Shown here piece by piece: positions 1 through 12,925 of a stretch of DNA of 64,000 nucleotides. The DNA comes from Odontesthes bonariensis (lineage: Eukaryota > Chordata > Actinopteri > Atheriniformes > Atherinopsidae), in the NCBI RefSeq assembly GCF_027942865.1, contig NC_134515.1, positions 11,833,339 through 11,897,338 of the forward strand, written 5' to 3'. Position 1 is the stretch's first letter. Each line of letters starts with the position of its first letter. Below the pieces are notes generated by a model. The model was given only the letters and a program-made list of their open reading frames with translations. It was not told the origin of the DNA and searched no databases. The translations under genes and the position numbers were made by a program.

Positions 1-3000
1 CAGCTCATTCACAAACGGCTCGGCACGTCACGGACTCCGCCCGCTGGAATGCGCGTGTGCGTTTGTATGCGTGTGCTTGTGTAGGCATGGTGCGTTTTGT
101 GTTTTCAGGGGCGGAGGTGGAAGGGGGCGACCGTGCCGCATGAGAAACTTTTGGGACCTTCAAGAGGACTGTTGGATATTTCGCATATCACAACATGTAC
201 ATGTTTAAAAAGCACAAAACTCCATGCAGACCACTGTTTAGTGCAGGCAAATTGAGAAAAACAATTAGAAATCACTTTGTTTATGTTATCCACTTTCAAA
301 AATGCTGCTTTCCTCCAAGGGACAAAGCGAAATAACAACTGCCAGACTAGGATATTTTACTTTGTTTTACTTTTTAAGAAATATATTCTGGCTGTTATTT
401 TGAATTCAAAGAAAATGTAAAGTGAATCTATTTCAAAGTACTTGTAGTTCACTTAAATGTATAACAGTTTTATGCTACTCTCCATTTGGAGCACACAACA
501 TCTCAGAGGGGGGTGGCATTTACTCTACACTCCACTGCATTTACCTGACAGCTATTTGATAGGACATTGATAAGACTTTAAAAACCAATTATGAAATCAT
601 GTGTGTAGGTAGGTCATAAAATCTATAAAACAAAGTGAATTGATATGCTTTTACAGGAAGTTAAACAACCTAACTGTAGATATAAAAAGGAAAATCAGCT
701 CTAACTCAGGCAGCCATAATATCTAAGTGCTGTTACATGTTAATAAATCTGTAATGATAATGACAGCATAATGAGAAAACAACATAGTGACATTTACAGA
801 ACCTATTAAGCTGACATTTTATACTTTATTGTTTGGTAATAAAACATAATATTAGCTAGCTACAATGGAAAGGTTTAGAGTGTAATATTTACTTGTAACA
901 CAGTATCTGTACTTTCTGAATGTGTCTTTATAATATATCCAGAGAAGCCCTGAGATCTTAGAATATTTCATCAAGGTGATACACTGCAGTCGAGTATAGT
1001 TTGTTACATAAATGATCTAGACAGACATTTCAGTGAGAGTGGAAATTTTGGAGAAACATTTCCTCCTTTATCCACACTCTAAATTTAATGAAATTTGATC
1101 AAGTAGCTTGCTGACAGAGAAACAAACTTGCAGACAGATATATAAACAAAGCATACTAAAAACATACATCCTTCTTGAATATCAGGCAGAAAATCATTTA
1201 AACAAATGAACAAATTTGATCATCAGTTTTGTAATTATTTAATGCCTACAATATCAAATATGTATAGGTCTCAGTTTCAAAGATGTGAAGATTTGGTGCT
1301 TTTCTGTCATTAAGACATTAAGCCATGCAGTTTGATAACTTTACATCAGAATTTGGGGAAAGTGTGAAGTGATTTTTTTTCATCATGTCTTATAAACTCA
1401 ACTATCGATTCTTTGTTTTAAAGAAATAAGTGAAATTGCCACCCTTCTTACGTGCAGAACATTATAGTTTACAGGGAGAACTTGAATGCGACATAAGCCC
1501 GGTTAGAGTCCTAACTACCTGGATATCAAACAGTCTGCAGGGAAACAGAATCATTTGCATGTTTATTTAGAATATTCTGTTGCATTGAAGGGGCTGTGGA
1601 GTGAAAAAGAGCGGGATCCGCTTTACATGATGTCCTTTGTTCTGAGCATCCACACATACAGAGGTTAAATCGTTGTGACAAGCGGAGAGAGATGTATTCA
1701 TATAAGCATAATAGCAACTCTGAATGCAAGAATTCAACAGTACAGCTGGCCTACTGATAGCCCATCATAATTCATGGGAAATATCCCAAAAATGCAACAA
1801 CCTGCCAGCTCTGTTGATGAACAGTAGTAAAAAAAAAAGTTCAATCTCAGAAGGGCATGTGGGAGTGGAAGTGGGGGAGTCCTGTGTGAATTTGGGGAAA
1901 TAAAAAAAGCCCTTTACCTAGCAACTGCCGAAGAGAGGAATTCACTGTCAAGCTTTATCTGATTTGCTTTCATTGTTTGTTGCCTGGTGTTACTATGGCA
2001 AAACGTTGAGCAATGGCTACAGAAACGATAAGAAGATGCTGTGTTTTACATCTCGCCTCTAAATCCTCCCATCAGTGAATACAGAACTCCAGCCGGAGGG
2101 ATTTACCTGCTGACTCCCAATTTATTCCCAGTTGTCTTTACTTTTGAGTACCAGTCTCGTTCCCACAATAGATGATTACAGTACAGTGTGTCATTGATTG
2201 GACATGGGTCACCCTGTCTCAAACACACACACGCATTGTTGTCCACACACCTGTGACGCTGACATGGCGAGGAAAGAGGTGGGCTTCTGTTTGGATCTGG
2301 GCCTGTGTCCCAGCCCCCTACTACTTCTGCCACAACCCTTACCCTCCCCTGCTCCTTCAGGGGGCTCCAGTTTCACAAAGCCCCCCTAAAACCACAGAAG
2401 AATATTGTAACTCTCTGTGGGCTTTTGAACCCCTAAAATCCAACCAAAGACTCTGCAGCTGCCTTCATGCTCCCTCGCACTTCTTGCATCTCGTCCTCAA
2501 GTTGTGTTCAGGACTGTGAGGGGAGTTCCCACCAGTTCTGGCTTCAGTTTCATGAGTTAGAAGTGTTCAAGAGGAGCGAGGGAAAGAAGAAACCTCAATC
2601 ATCTGATTTCCATGTTGATATGAAACGATAAGACGTGCCTGAGGGGCCACATGAGCATAATCTGCCCTGGTACGGCTGTTGAATATGCATAGTTCTTTGT
2701 AATGCAGAACTAAAAGCTAATGCAGGATGTAAACTGAGAACTAAAGTGGACTGGAGTGTGTGGTTGCAGGGGGGGGGGGTATATTGAGGTAATGTGTGTC
2801 TTGTGGGGGTGGGGGTGCCGGGAGAGTTGCCAAGCACAGGTGTAAAGCAACTACAGCAGCAGTGGCGAATAGGCAAACAGCAGGGCCATTGTTTCCACTC
2901 TCACACACACACACACATAGCAACAAGTGTGGCCCAGGCCAGCATATGTGAGAGCAGAACATTGGTTCATCTGTTTGTCTGATTAGTTATATATCCTAGC

Positions 3001-6000
3001 TCTTCCATCTCCTGCAAGAAAATAGCCTCCCTCATTTCCACCCTCACAACCAGCACCTGATCCTTTTGATCCCACTTAGTTTAGGGTCTGGCATGAGAAA
3101 GTAGCTCCATGTGCCTTGCCAAAGATTTACTGCCACCTGATAAGGGAGATGGTGAGGGTGGAATTAAGAAGCAGGGTCAAGGTACATGAAGCTGTTTGTG
3201 CAGATGAATTGCAAATTACCTGGAAGCTCCGCTCAGTGGAGGCTGTTCACAGTTTAACGAAAGATAACAATCACTTTGAATTAAACTTGAGCTACTCTCA
3301 ATCTTAACAGACAGCAACCACACAGCACAAACAGTTTCAGTCATTTTAGAAGTTGAGCACCAGGCAGCTGGATTTTCACAAATCAACATACAAGGCAGAC
3401 ATGTGTAAGTTGTATACATTATGCATACAGATTCGTGTATGTGGTAATGAGCAAATCTTTGCGGTAATGTGGCCCTGGTATGTGTGTGTGTATTGAGGTG
3501 AGAAGTCGGGAAGCTCGGGGGCATGTGTGGAGCTATGTGTTGAGAGGTAATGTAAACCATCCATGTGTGGTTGGCTCCAGTGTGGTCATCTGTATTTCAA
3601 ACAGCTAAAGAGGCCAGCTCTGAGGGGAAACATTCACAGGCAGCTGATGGTGACCTTAATCTCCGTCTTGTTATTCTTTTCAGAGTTGTATATATTTGGT
3701 CAGTAACTTTAATACGAGAAACATTTAATTGTTTTTACGCTATAGCCAACTGGGCATTCTAATGGTTATCGGGAAATTACCAACTTGTGAAAGGGAGAAT
3801 TATGTTTCTACGAAGTTGGCCATCTTATAGGAAATTGCTTCAAAAATAAACAATTAAAATCAAAGCGGAGACCAAGGTGTGCTGATCCTGGTCACAAGTG
3901 CAACTCCATAACAATGGGACAAACAATCCCACCAAGCATCCAACATCTTTCACCATAGTGAGTTCACATCAAATCGTACAGACCAGAAGTTTTCAGAAGA
4001 GGAAAAGAATGGAACATTGCATTAGATGTAAAAAGTAAGAATGTAGTTGATGAGCTCGGAAACGTTTGCTCTGGGGGAATTTTACAGTTTTTCCCAAAAT
4101 TAGAAACTAATAAATTCCTGAGTGCAGACCATTTTTATATTTAGTGTGTTTTGGATATGTCAAACAGGAATATGCGGTTTTATTGGCTCTAAAATCAGAA
4201 GCTCAGTCATTTTCTAATAAAAAGAATAAAAAAAACACAATTTCAATTACTCTTAATATCTTTTTTATCAATACAGTGGCTCATATAATCCACTACACAG
4301 GTCACCATAAAATTAAGACATAATTGATTGTGTTTGGAAGTATTGTAATCAGTTTATTTTTTTTAAATAAATAAGCCAAAAAAACGGGTTGGATTTAGTG
4401 AGGGATCAGATTTCGGCACAATGCTGGCTTGTTAGTCAGCAGGTCTTGCATTCAGAGGTGTGATTCAATTACTCCTCACAAAGTCCATCTACTTTCTCCT
4501 TTTTCTTCTCTTCTCTTCTCCACTCGATTTGACCTTTTTTAGCCAAACAAAACAAAATCTAAGCAGGCAACAATGGTCTTAAAGGGAGGTCATGGGAGAG
4601 CATTCCTTATAAGATGGCATTCCCCTCCCAGCATGCAAAACGGTGTGAAATATCTTCACATTCTCCATATCAATCTTCCCACAAAAGCCAGGTTTTAAGC
4701 ATGTTCTTTTTTCTTACTGCTCATTAGGTGGCTGCCATTCAGTTATTTTGTTTATACATTGCACAATAAAGACATAATCCATTACAGAAAAATAATAACA
4801 ACAAACTTTTAGTCCATATTATGGATACGTTTCTGGTTGGTTTAAAAGCATTCTGGGTTTTTACACACAAGAAAGACAGAGATCTGCTCCATCTGGAAAA
4901 TCAAACCAAATCTGTTGGCTTTTACTTCCAATTAAAAGTATTGCTTCTGCCGTCAGTGTATATAATGGGTGTTTTTGTATGTGTGTCTATTTGTGAGAGT
5001 CAAGGCAGTTGAAATAGCAGAGAAAACCAAAGAAAAAAGGCGTATGGTCATTATTCAGTGCAAGAAAGTAAATTTTCCTAAGTGATATCAAAGGCAGTTT
5101 GATAAAGTCTTCACAAGAAAGAAGTAAAGTTTTAATTTTCATAAAAATGTAATGGTGTCGTCAGGAGACAAGACAGACGGGGAAAGTCCAAAAGTTTCAG
5201 AAAAGCTTCTTGATCTTTTATCATTATGAAATATGGGGCCCGTTCACATTTAGAATAGTAAAAAGCTGAAGATGGTAGTGTTAGTGCTGAAAAAAATGCG
5301 TTTGGGAAATCTCAGAATCCAAAACACATTCTGAGAGAAACGGGAAGAGAAATAATTGAAGGTCCAAGAGAAAACCTTCAAATTACAGCACATGGACAGG
5401 AGCTCGACAATGCTACTGATGTGGACAATATATGTGTTATTTATTGGTAAAGGAGTCATGTAATGCTTACTATGCTATGAAAAAAATTAACTTACGGAAA
5501 ATTTTAAACAGGGTTAAGGTTAAACAAAAATAATTTTTTCATGGACTTGTCAATATGCAATACACCTTGTCAGGTAGAAATTTATGCAAACTTTAAAAAC
5601 AACAATTTAAAAGCTGAATTTATCCAGTAAAAAGCTACAAATAAAACTTACAATAAAAGTGTAAATGAAGCCTATTATCACCTGCTTGATAATGCTTTAT
5701 GATAATACGTTTATGATACAACTTTGGACCTGTTATATATATAAAACTATAATGCTGCCACCCACAGATTAATTAGTTTACATTAGCAGTTATCACTGAG
5801 GGCAGTTGTCAGATTTTTAACATATGCTTTATAAAAGCATCATTTACACAAGCCCTCCCACTGACCACTTAATCAAGACTAAAAACTTCCTTATTAACAA
5901 AAACATCTCCCTGATTTAGAAACTTATCCAACCATTGAATCAAGTCATGACCTAATCTAACAACTGTTTTGCAAAACCTTCTCATCCTCCTCTTCCTTCC

Positions 6001-6689
6001 TTTCCCCTCATCCTCACCACTGTCCTTGGAAAGCACTGATTGAGCCTGTGGGGAAAAAGGCAGAATAGTTACACGGTACCATTCATTCAATTCCTTATCA
6101 CAACATTATCTCAGCATTCCGATGCCCTGAGCTGGAACGTGCTCATATTCTCAGACGACGCCTCCAGTGTTTTTTTATTGGAGACATGGGTCAGAGTGGA
6201 GTGGCAGATGTTCCCATTTGCTCACCCAAGTAGAATGACCTGCTCCTTACGGCACCTCCTTCCTCTCCTCCTTCCTCTTCTCCTTTCATATCGAGTGACT
6301 GGCAACCTTTAAGTCCTCTGTGGACATTTAAGGAAGCGCAGAGGGAAGAGCATAGAAGACAGTGATTAGAAGAGGGATTCCTGTGGGGGAGGGGGGTGCA
6401 TCCTTCAGGCTCTGACAAGGGGCCCCTAGGCCGCTGGGAGCCTCCTTTGAAAGCCACCTGTTGAGTCAGTTCCAGATGACCCCACTGGGCTCGCTGAAAT
6501 AAGATGGGATGGAGAGTGGAGGAAACACAGAGGAACATGCAGAAGTAACTGAAAATAGGAACACTTATCATGCACATGTTAAAGTTCAGGTCCTTTTTTT
6601 TAAACGACTAGTGGGGAAAAAAAGGGGGGATAAGATAACAGCTCTTGAATATGTGTCTTACACAAGTAATACATGTTAAAAACATATAC
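1..6689. other. gene-free region, left edge
   Basis: I recognise no exon, RNA gene or intact repeat. The first 120 bases are GC-richer, with ACGTCAC and CCGCCC elements, and could be the edge of a promoter of a gene to the left; this is weak. CA-rich runs occur near 2225 and 2900. Short open frames here have no family resemblance. Confidence 0.5.
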
Positions 6690-8165
6690 TTGACCATTTA
6701 TTTGAGCAAAATGATTGCATACAACATATCTGTGAGAGGCAAAAGTATGTTCCTCTCAGCATACGTTGTACCCCTGCGTGTGCAGCAATAACTTTTTTCC
6801 AGTAACTGTTGATCAGTCTTGCACATCATCTTGGAGAAATTTGATCAAATTTTTCCATATAAAACAGCTTGTGGACACTGGGTAGATTAACTGGTTGTGC
6901 AGGCACCCCATGTAAAGAATGAGCCCAGGTTTAAGTCCCAGTCTGTGGCCCCTTTGCTGCATGTCAACCCCCTCTTTCTATCTGCTTCTTGTCTTCTCTC
7001 CACTGTAAACAAAGGCCTACTAAACCCACAAAATCTTAAAAGAAAAACTTAAACTCAACAATTTAAACTCAACAGCTTAAATTCTGGGATGTTGGTGTAT
7101 TTCCTTACATGAACTTCTCTTCAGGTCCTTCCATGATATTTCCGTTGGGAGAAAGAGCATTTCTTTAATCATTCTTTGTATGTTTTGGGTTGTTGTTTCA
7201 TTCAGAGAGTGGACTTATTTACAGATATCCTGATATTTTCCTTTACAATTGCTTGGTATAAATCAGAATCAATTGTTCCATCTGTGATGGCAAACAGTGC
7301 TGGCCCAAACTATGATACCACCACCAAAGTTACACAGATGGAAGTTGAATCTTTTGCTGGAAAGCAGTATATTCTTTTCTTTTTAAAAAATGATGTTCCT
7401 TTTTATAAATCAATGCTTAAAAATTCTCTTTTGATCTTATAGGTCAACAAAGCACTTTTCCAGCAGCCATCTGGATCCTCCCTCTCTCTAACAAAGTGCA
7501 GAAGGACGGCAGCGTCCTTTTTGAACAGCTGCAGCGGTGATGCTGCCGGGCCATGCACATCACTGTTTAGTGTCCCCCTTATGCTGGACTTATAAACATT
7601 AACATTAGCCATTGTTAGAAAGGCTTTTAGTTGCTTTGTTCCTTTGTGACCACGAGGACTATTACAAACTTGTTTTTAGAATGATTTATTAGCCAAACAG
7701 TCCTAAAGTTTTTAACAATGGTCTTGTATTTCTTTTATGTGTGTGTCATGTGCACTGAATATGTTTTGCAACCTAATCCAGCCCAATCGACAATTTTTCT
7801 GAGGTCCTTAGAAATCGCCTCTGTTCTACACCATGTTACACTTTATAACACATGTTGTGAAGATAAGATATTGATAGATATTTATTATTTGAGGGGTCCT
7901 CACTCGAACCTGATTGTTATCTTATTGGTTGAAAACAGCTAACTCTAATTTCCTCAAGATAAACCACTGATAAAGGTTCATGTACCTTTTCTTCTCACAC
8001 TGACATACAATTATGCATATTATTTTTCTTAGATAAATGACTGAGCTGTTTTCTTTTAACTTTGTGTTTAACAAGGTTCTCTTTATGCTTTGTACTTGTA
8101 TGAAAATCTTGTGTTTTTTATCATTATTATTTAAAACTGTAGAAAAGGTTGAGAGGTTTCCCATT
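6690..8165 (-). mobile_element. Tc1-like DNA transposon fossil, interrupted by a SINE
   Basis: The plus strand reads as the reverse of a teleost Tc1-family transposon: TGAGAGGCAAAAGTATGTTC near the left end, GTCTTGCACATCATCTTGGA, GAATCAATTGTTCCATCTGT, and a matching end around 7970-8010. On the minus strand, 7403-7612 decodes a decayed transposase piece (RGTLNSDVHGPAASPLQLFK, then DPDGCWKSALLT) that resembles the Tc1 region before the catalytic core. Stops and frameshifts abound, so it is inactive. A 200-bp SINE is inserted at 6871. Exact ends are uncertain. Confidence 0.75.
6871..7070 (+). mobile_element. tRNA-derived SINE inserted in the Tc1 fossil
   Basis: It has a tRNA-like head with a B box (GGTTTAAGTCC, 6928-6938), then TGGCCCCTTTGCTGCATGTC and a pyrimidine-rich body ending CACTGTAAACAAAGGC, a common teleost SINE. 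The insert is flanked by an 8-bp direct repeat AACAGCTT (6863-6870 and 7071-7078). The Tc1 sequence resumes immediately after it, confirming the boundaries. The 3' tail is a degenerate AAACTCAAC run. Confidence 0.78.
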
Positions 8166-8373
8166 TACCAGGTTCACCAACAATGACTAATTAATACATT
8201 TACACATCATCTATGCTTCCGCAAAAGACCTAAACATGAAAAAGTTAAATGAAAATAGGGGCAAATGAATTAATACAATGCATATTTAAAAATGTTTGTG
8301 AAAATGTGAAATATAATGTTGGAGCATTTCTGTTTACTCTTAAAATGACATGATATTGCAGTTTACTAAAGTC

Positions 8374-8480
8374 AGTTCAAATTAACTTTATTTGTGAAGC
8401 ACATTTAAAACAACCAGAGGGAGTTGTGTACAAAAAAATGCAACGTAGGAAATAGAATATACACTAAAATAGACAAAAAG
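8374..8480. repeat. teleost dispersed repeat fragment
   Basis: TTTATTTGTGAAGCACATTT followed by AAAACAACC and GTGTACA resembles a very common teleost interspersed sequence (TTTATTTATAAAGCGCATTT...). The class is not certain. Confidence 0.4.
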
Positions 8481-10239
8481 TATCAATAAAGATAGAAAGG
8501 GAGTGGATCGCGGTTCCAGTTCCGGAGTCACTGCTGCAAAGTCCTCTTCTAAATGTACCGCAGAGATTCATTTATCTCTCCAGACATTTCATTTCACATT
8601 TCTTTTTTTTTTCCTGCAGAGTTCTATTTTAGGTCCCCAAACATTCTGCCTCTTGGTCACCGATCCATCCTCGATTTAACTGCCATGTCTCAGCTCCTCT
8701 TGAAGGATAACGCTGCATTCTCAGGTCAGATGGAAAATGCCCCCAGTATGTTCTGAGAACTCTCTCCAAGGGCCTTAGATCCCTTTTTATGCAGACATCC
8801 TGCAAATAAACTAAGCACTGTAACTTTGTACTGGTTAAGAATCGAGCTGTAGCTCATCTGATACACTCAGAGCTTTGTTCTCTGCCCCAGCACAACACCG
8901 GCATTTCCAATCCACCTTGTGCTGCCAGCAAACATTTCCACCAGAGTGTCCTGAAAGTTTGTGAAAACTCAGTCCCTCACTCTCAACTGGATCTGTCTGA
9001 ATCGAAAATTGCTCTGGCTAAGTATGAACTTGCCTTAAAAGGTGCCTCAGATGTTAAAGCTGCGGTAGGCGAGTTTAAAGATCAACAGTAAGATAAACAT
9101 TTTTAGTTTCCGTTCCCCTCCTCCCTGCCTGTGGCAATTAGTAACAGGTGACTGGAAACACAGTGCGCAGCTTTCATGCTTTACTGTTGATCACAGTTGG
9201 TAAAATGCCTGAGTCACACAACTTGCTCTGAAAGCAAACAGAGAGCTGTCAGCTTTGCCAAGATTCTGACACATTAAACTATTTATTTATGCTCACACAA
9301 CGTGTGATTTACTTTTGCTGTGCTCACATAAAATGTCAACCAGTAAAAGCTACCCACAAGAAACCACAGAGCGTCTCAGGGTGCTCTTTGGCTGCACATT
9401 CAAGGCTCATTCTGAAAATTAAACCAAAATAGATTTTAGTTGATGTCACTTCTTTTCTTTGTGAACATCCATGAACACCTCTCATTCTCAGATCTCTGTT
9501 ACAGTTCATCTCCACTGCAGCAAAGTCGCTCTGAAACAAATAGATATTTTATATTACATCTTCATAACCTCGGTTTTATCCGTCATCACTTCTTGGTCCT
9601 GGACATGTGAGAGCCTTTCGATTGCCCCAAACAGGATGTGATGTCATTGCAGTTGCACCTGTCCTGGTGGCTGAATCCCACCTCCCCACTGTGGTTTTCG
9701 GTTTGCTGAAGTAAGCACGTCTGGCATGTTTAAGTTAGAGGGGTGGTTATTCCAGTGAAACTGTTGGGACAGCTGTGTGTGTGTGCGTGTGTGTGTGTGT
9801 GTTCATGTGTGTGTCCTGACACCCAGTGAAGACTGGATGTTTATTTGATTGTATTTTAGAAGCTTAGTCCCCCTCATGTCTACTAAATTCTAAAATATAT
9901 TTGTAACAAAGCTAAAGATACTGACACTTGCATCAAAGGGTAAATAACAATAACATTTAAACATCAGCCCTCAATAATTAATTTTTTTCTCGGTTGGCAA
10001 GAAGAGAAATTCCTCTTATAATAAACATTTTTGATGGGCTATATTGAAATATAGGGCCCCAAAATAGAACCTCTGTGCAACAAAAGTGAACACATCTGTG
10101 GTCAATGAAAGAAAATGGAGAACACCGGTTCATCCAGTTGAACTAATCGCACAAAGATTGCCTTTTAATGACCTGTGAACACCAGAACTTGTACAGTTTT
10201 TTACCTTTAGGCCCTGTCTCTCTCTGCAGGCCTGCATCA
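8481..10239. other. gene-free interval
   Basis: Nothing recognised besides the GT microsatellite at 9773-9815. An exon-like string at about 8621-8725 is discussed among the rejected items. Confidence 0.5.
9773..9815. repeat. (GT)n microsatellite
   Basis: Nearly pure GT repeat with one GCGT and one TTCAT interruption. Confidence 0.9.
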
Positions 10240-10430
10240 TGGATCCACATGCAAAAATAATTACCAGGAGAGCTGAAAAATGTGATAGTTAGAGGAATAT
10301 ACGAGTATGATAATGACCCAAAGCCCACTGCCAAAAATCAATCAAGAGCGTCTAAAGAGGAAAAAAGTGAAGATATGACTTGGCCAAGAGCACGTATGGG
10401 GTATTTGGAAAAAGAAAAGTAGATCTATCC
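10240..10430 (+). pseudogene. Tc1/mariner transposase fragment with DNDPK motif
   Basis: The plus-strand frame reads YDNDPKPTAKNQSRASKEEK, then SEDMTWPRA. This matches the Tc1 catalytic block (QDNDPKHT ... WPSQSPDLN), which holds the second aspartate of the DDE/D triad. In-frame stops lie upstream and the final glutamate region is lost. I cannot see the element ends. Confidence 0.5.
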
Positions 10431-12351
10431 TGTCAAGGAGCAGCTAAAAATGACAGTAAAAGCAATACTGAGGAGGACTGTCTATAAATTAAACATTCAA
10501 AGGATTAGAAAGTTGTTTTTTTTGCACCAGGTCCACATCTTTGCTGTTTTGGTTACATTTTTCATGCTAATAATCCCTTTTTGCTGAAAGCAGCTGTCTA
10601 CTACAGCTGTGAAAAGGCTCTGAAAAATCAAGTCAGTTAAAGCTCTCAGTTCTCATCAATAATGGTAAATTAATCTATTATGAATCTATGAATCTATTTA
10701 TCTTTATTATATTAATGGACAAAGAACAAGGACAAATCTATCTGTTTGGTCATATTTTCAACTTTTGGGAGCAGTCAAAATAAAGCTTTGTTGGAATTTT
10801 CATATGAAGTTTTTTCAGACCAAGGCCTTCTAAATGTACTTACAGCAGTGTAAGTCCTTGAGTGTCAGCACTGTGATATGTTACATGAGAACAATACTAT
10901 GTAAAAAATAGTCATGAATAGTCAAGAAAATTTAGAGAATTTGTCCTCAAAATGACTGATACACAAAGCTGTGACTCATCACAATGCCAGTTTTTAGATG
11001 CTGTTGTTGGAAAAGTGCAGGAGAGGCTCTCTGCATCCTGACAAAATGCTCTTTCAACAACAGATCAATACGGCATTATTAGATTCATTATAGGACAATA
11101 TTCAAAATGCACTCGGAAAGAGCACATTTTCATTGTTGTAGTCCTACTTTTACTGTAAACCTTTAACACTAACAGTCTTAAACACTGCAGAGTGCTCGTC
11201 AAGGGGCTGAATGTTTGGAAAAAAAATTTAACATTTGAAATGCTTCCTTCACCACTGCTGATTGGTATTAATGTGTGTTTTAATTCAAGTTGCAGAAGCA
11301 GCAGTTGTGGGAGAAAATGTCCTGGTTTCACTTTATTGTGTAAACGCTGTTTTCAGTTTCCACTGAGCAAATTTCTGTGGTTAACTTTAAATACTTGCAA
11401 TTTTCTTCCACTTTTATATCAGCCATAAAAACAGTGAAGAATTTATAAAAGTGAGGGAAAAATGTTTGCAAGTCATTTTCGAACGTATCCTCGCAAGCTG
11501 TGACACCAAAGTGTAGGTGTGCCAAAAGAATGATTAAAAATGTCCAAACAAAGACAGGATAGCAGATGGGATGATATTGCATGATGAGGCATGTATGTGT
11601 GTGGGCAGATGAAAAATGCCAGCATAAGAGATGATATCACTTTTCTTCCTTGTTTACAGAGGGACTCAGGTGGAGCAATGCAACAGTTGTCTTTGTCAGA
11701 ACAGTAAGAAACTTCCAGTCTTTTGACCTTTTGCCACCATAAACATGCCTAAAATGACCCTCCAGATGGCAAATGACTATAAACACACACGCTCACTTTC
11801 ACTTGCAGTGTTGTCAGAAGTGGTTGTGGCATTGCAGTGTTTTGACAGGCTGCCTGCAGCTGTCCCGTCTATGGATTCAAGTGTGGGAATGCACGGTGAG
11901 CGTACATGCTTGCATATGTTCAGGCAGGTGCATTCGTGTACCAACTTGTTTCTTTGCCATATTAGAGAGTCAGTGTTCACCAGCGCTGATGGAGCTGTTG
12001 GTGTTGGTGATTGTGGTGATGGTGATGCAGCAGAGCAATGCTTTTGACAGCTGTTTGTGGAATGACGGCTCATTTCAATGCCTGTCTGTCAAGGCTTCAG
12101 CACAGACAACCTGTTCTTGCTTGTTGAGCTCTTTCAGCAAACACAGAATACCACAGCAAGTCTGTCTCCGCACCTGTGAGGCTGAAAAGGTCTCACGGCC
12201 ATGTGGTAAGGAATAAAAGAGAATATAAGCTGTGTAATGACTGTGAATTTTTGTGGTGCATATTTTACCTCTTTGCAGAACCCACACAATATTCCTGAGA
12301 GGATCTCTCACAAGTCACCAAGTTGGACTGCAACTAAGACATTTCCAATTA

Positions 12352-12925
12352 GAACCCCAATTCAAAAAACAGAATGTGATGAGTTTCAAATTTCTTAAAC
12401 AAATATTTGATTCACAATCGAACATAGAAAACATATCAGCTGTCAAAAAGTGAAATATTTTTCTGTGAAGTTGGTGGCAGCAGCAGGTCTCAGAAATGTT
12501 GAGACTTCTCAAGAAAACACTGGAAAAATAGTGGTACTGAAGAGAAATAGCTGGAGGAACACTTGGTTAAATGGCAATGGGTAACATGGCTGCATCCTCA
12601 GAATAATGAATCAAGAAACATTTGCAAAGACTTTGAATATACCGTCATTTACAGTACAGAATATAATAAAAAGACTCAGAGAATCTGGAGACATTTCCGT
12701 GTGCAAGAGACATGGCTGAAAATCAATATTAGATGCCCGTGATTGTCAGGCCCTCAGACTGCATTGTATTAAAAACAGACATGGGCATGGGCTCAGGAGC
12801 ACTTTCAGGAATCATTGTCTGTGAACACAGTTCATTATGCCATCCATAAATGCAGGTTAAAAAAGGTCTTATGTGAACATGAGCCAAAAATTTTACTGAG
12901 GGAGAAGGATGATGTCTTTCCAAAG
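12352..12925 (+). pseudogene. Tc1-like transposon fossil with decayed transposase N-terminal domain
   Basis: It starts with AACCCCAATTCAAAA, the usual end of a widespread teleost Tc1-like family. Further in it decodes TLNIPSFTVQNIIKRLRES, then LDARDCQALRLHCIKNRH, the paired helix-turn-helix DNA-binding part of the transposase. Stops and deletions break the frame and the catalytic half is missing. The right end is not clear. Confidence 0.7.

Noticed and set aside
4404..4490. Stretch with tRNA-like look (GGCTTGTTAGTCAGCAGGTC ... GTGTGATTCAATTAC)
   Set aside because: Too degenerate to assign A and B boxes or a SINE body.
5869..6493. Two minus-strand exon-like pieces: 6226-6493 with good splice sites, and 5869-6045 with a CCCCACAG acceptor and a stop
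   Set aside because: Their phases do not fit (first ends in phase 1, second needs phase 0), the amino-acid composition is low-complexity, and no family is recognisable.
8621..8725. Exon-like segment with TTTTTTTTCCTGCAG acceptor and CAG|GTCAGA donor
   Set aside because: One frame is open, but the peptide (FYFRSPNILPLGHRS...) matches nothing I know and no neighbouring exon of compatible phase is visible.
11773..12216. 147-codon plus-strand frame, Cys-rich
   Set aside because: No homology, no supporting splice sites; overlaps a comparable frame on the other strand.
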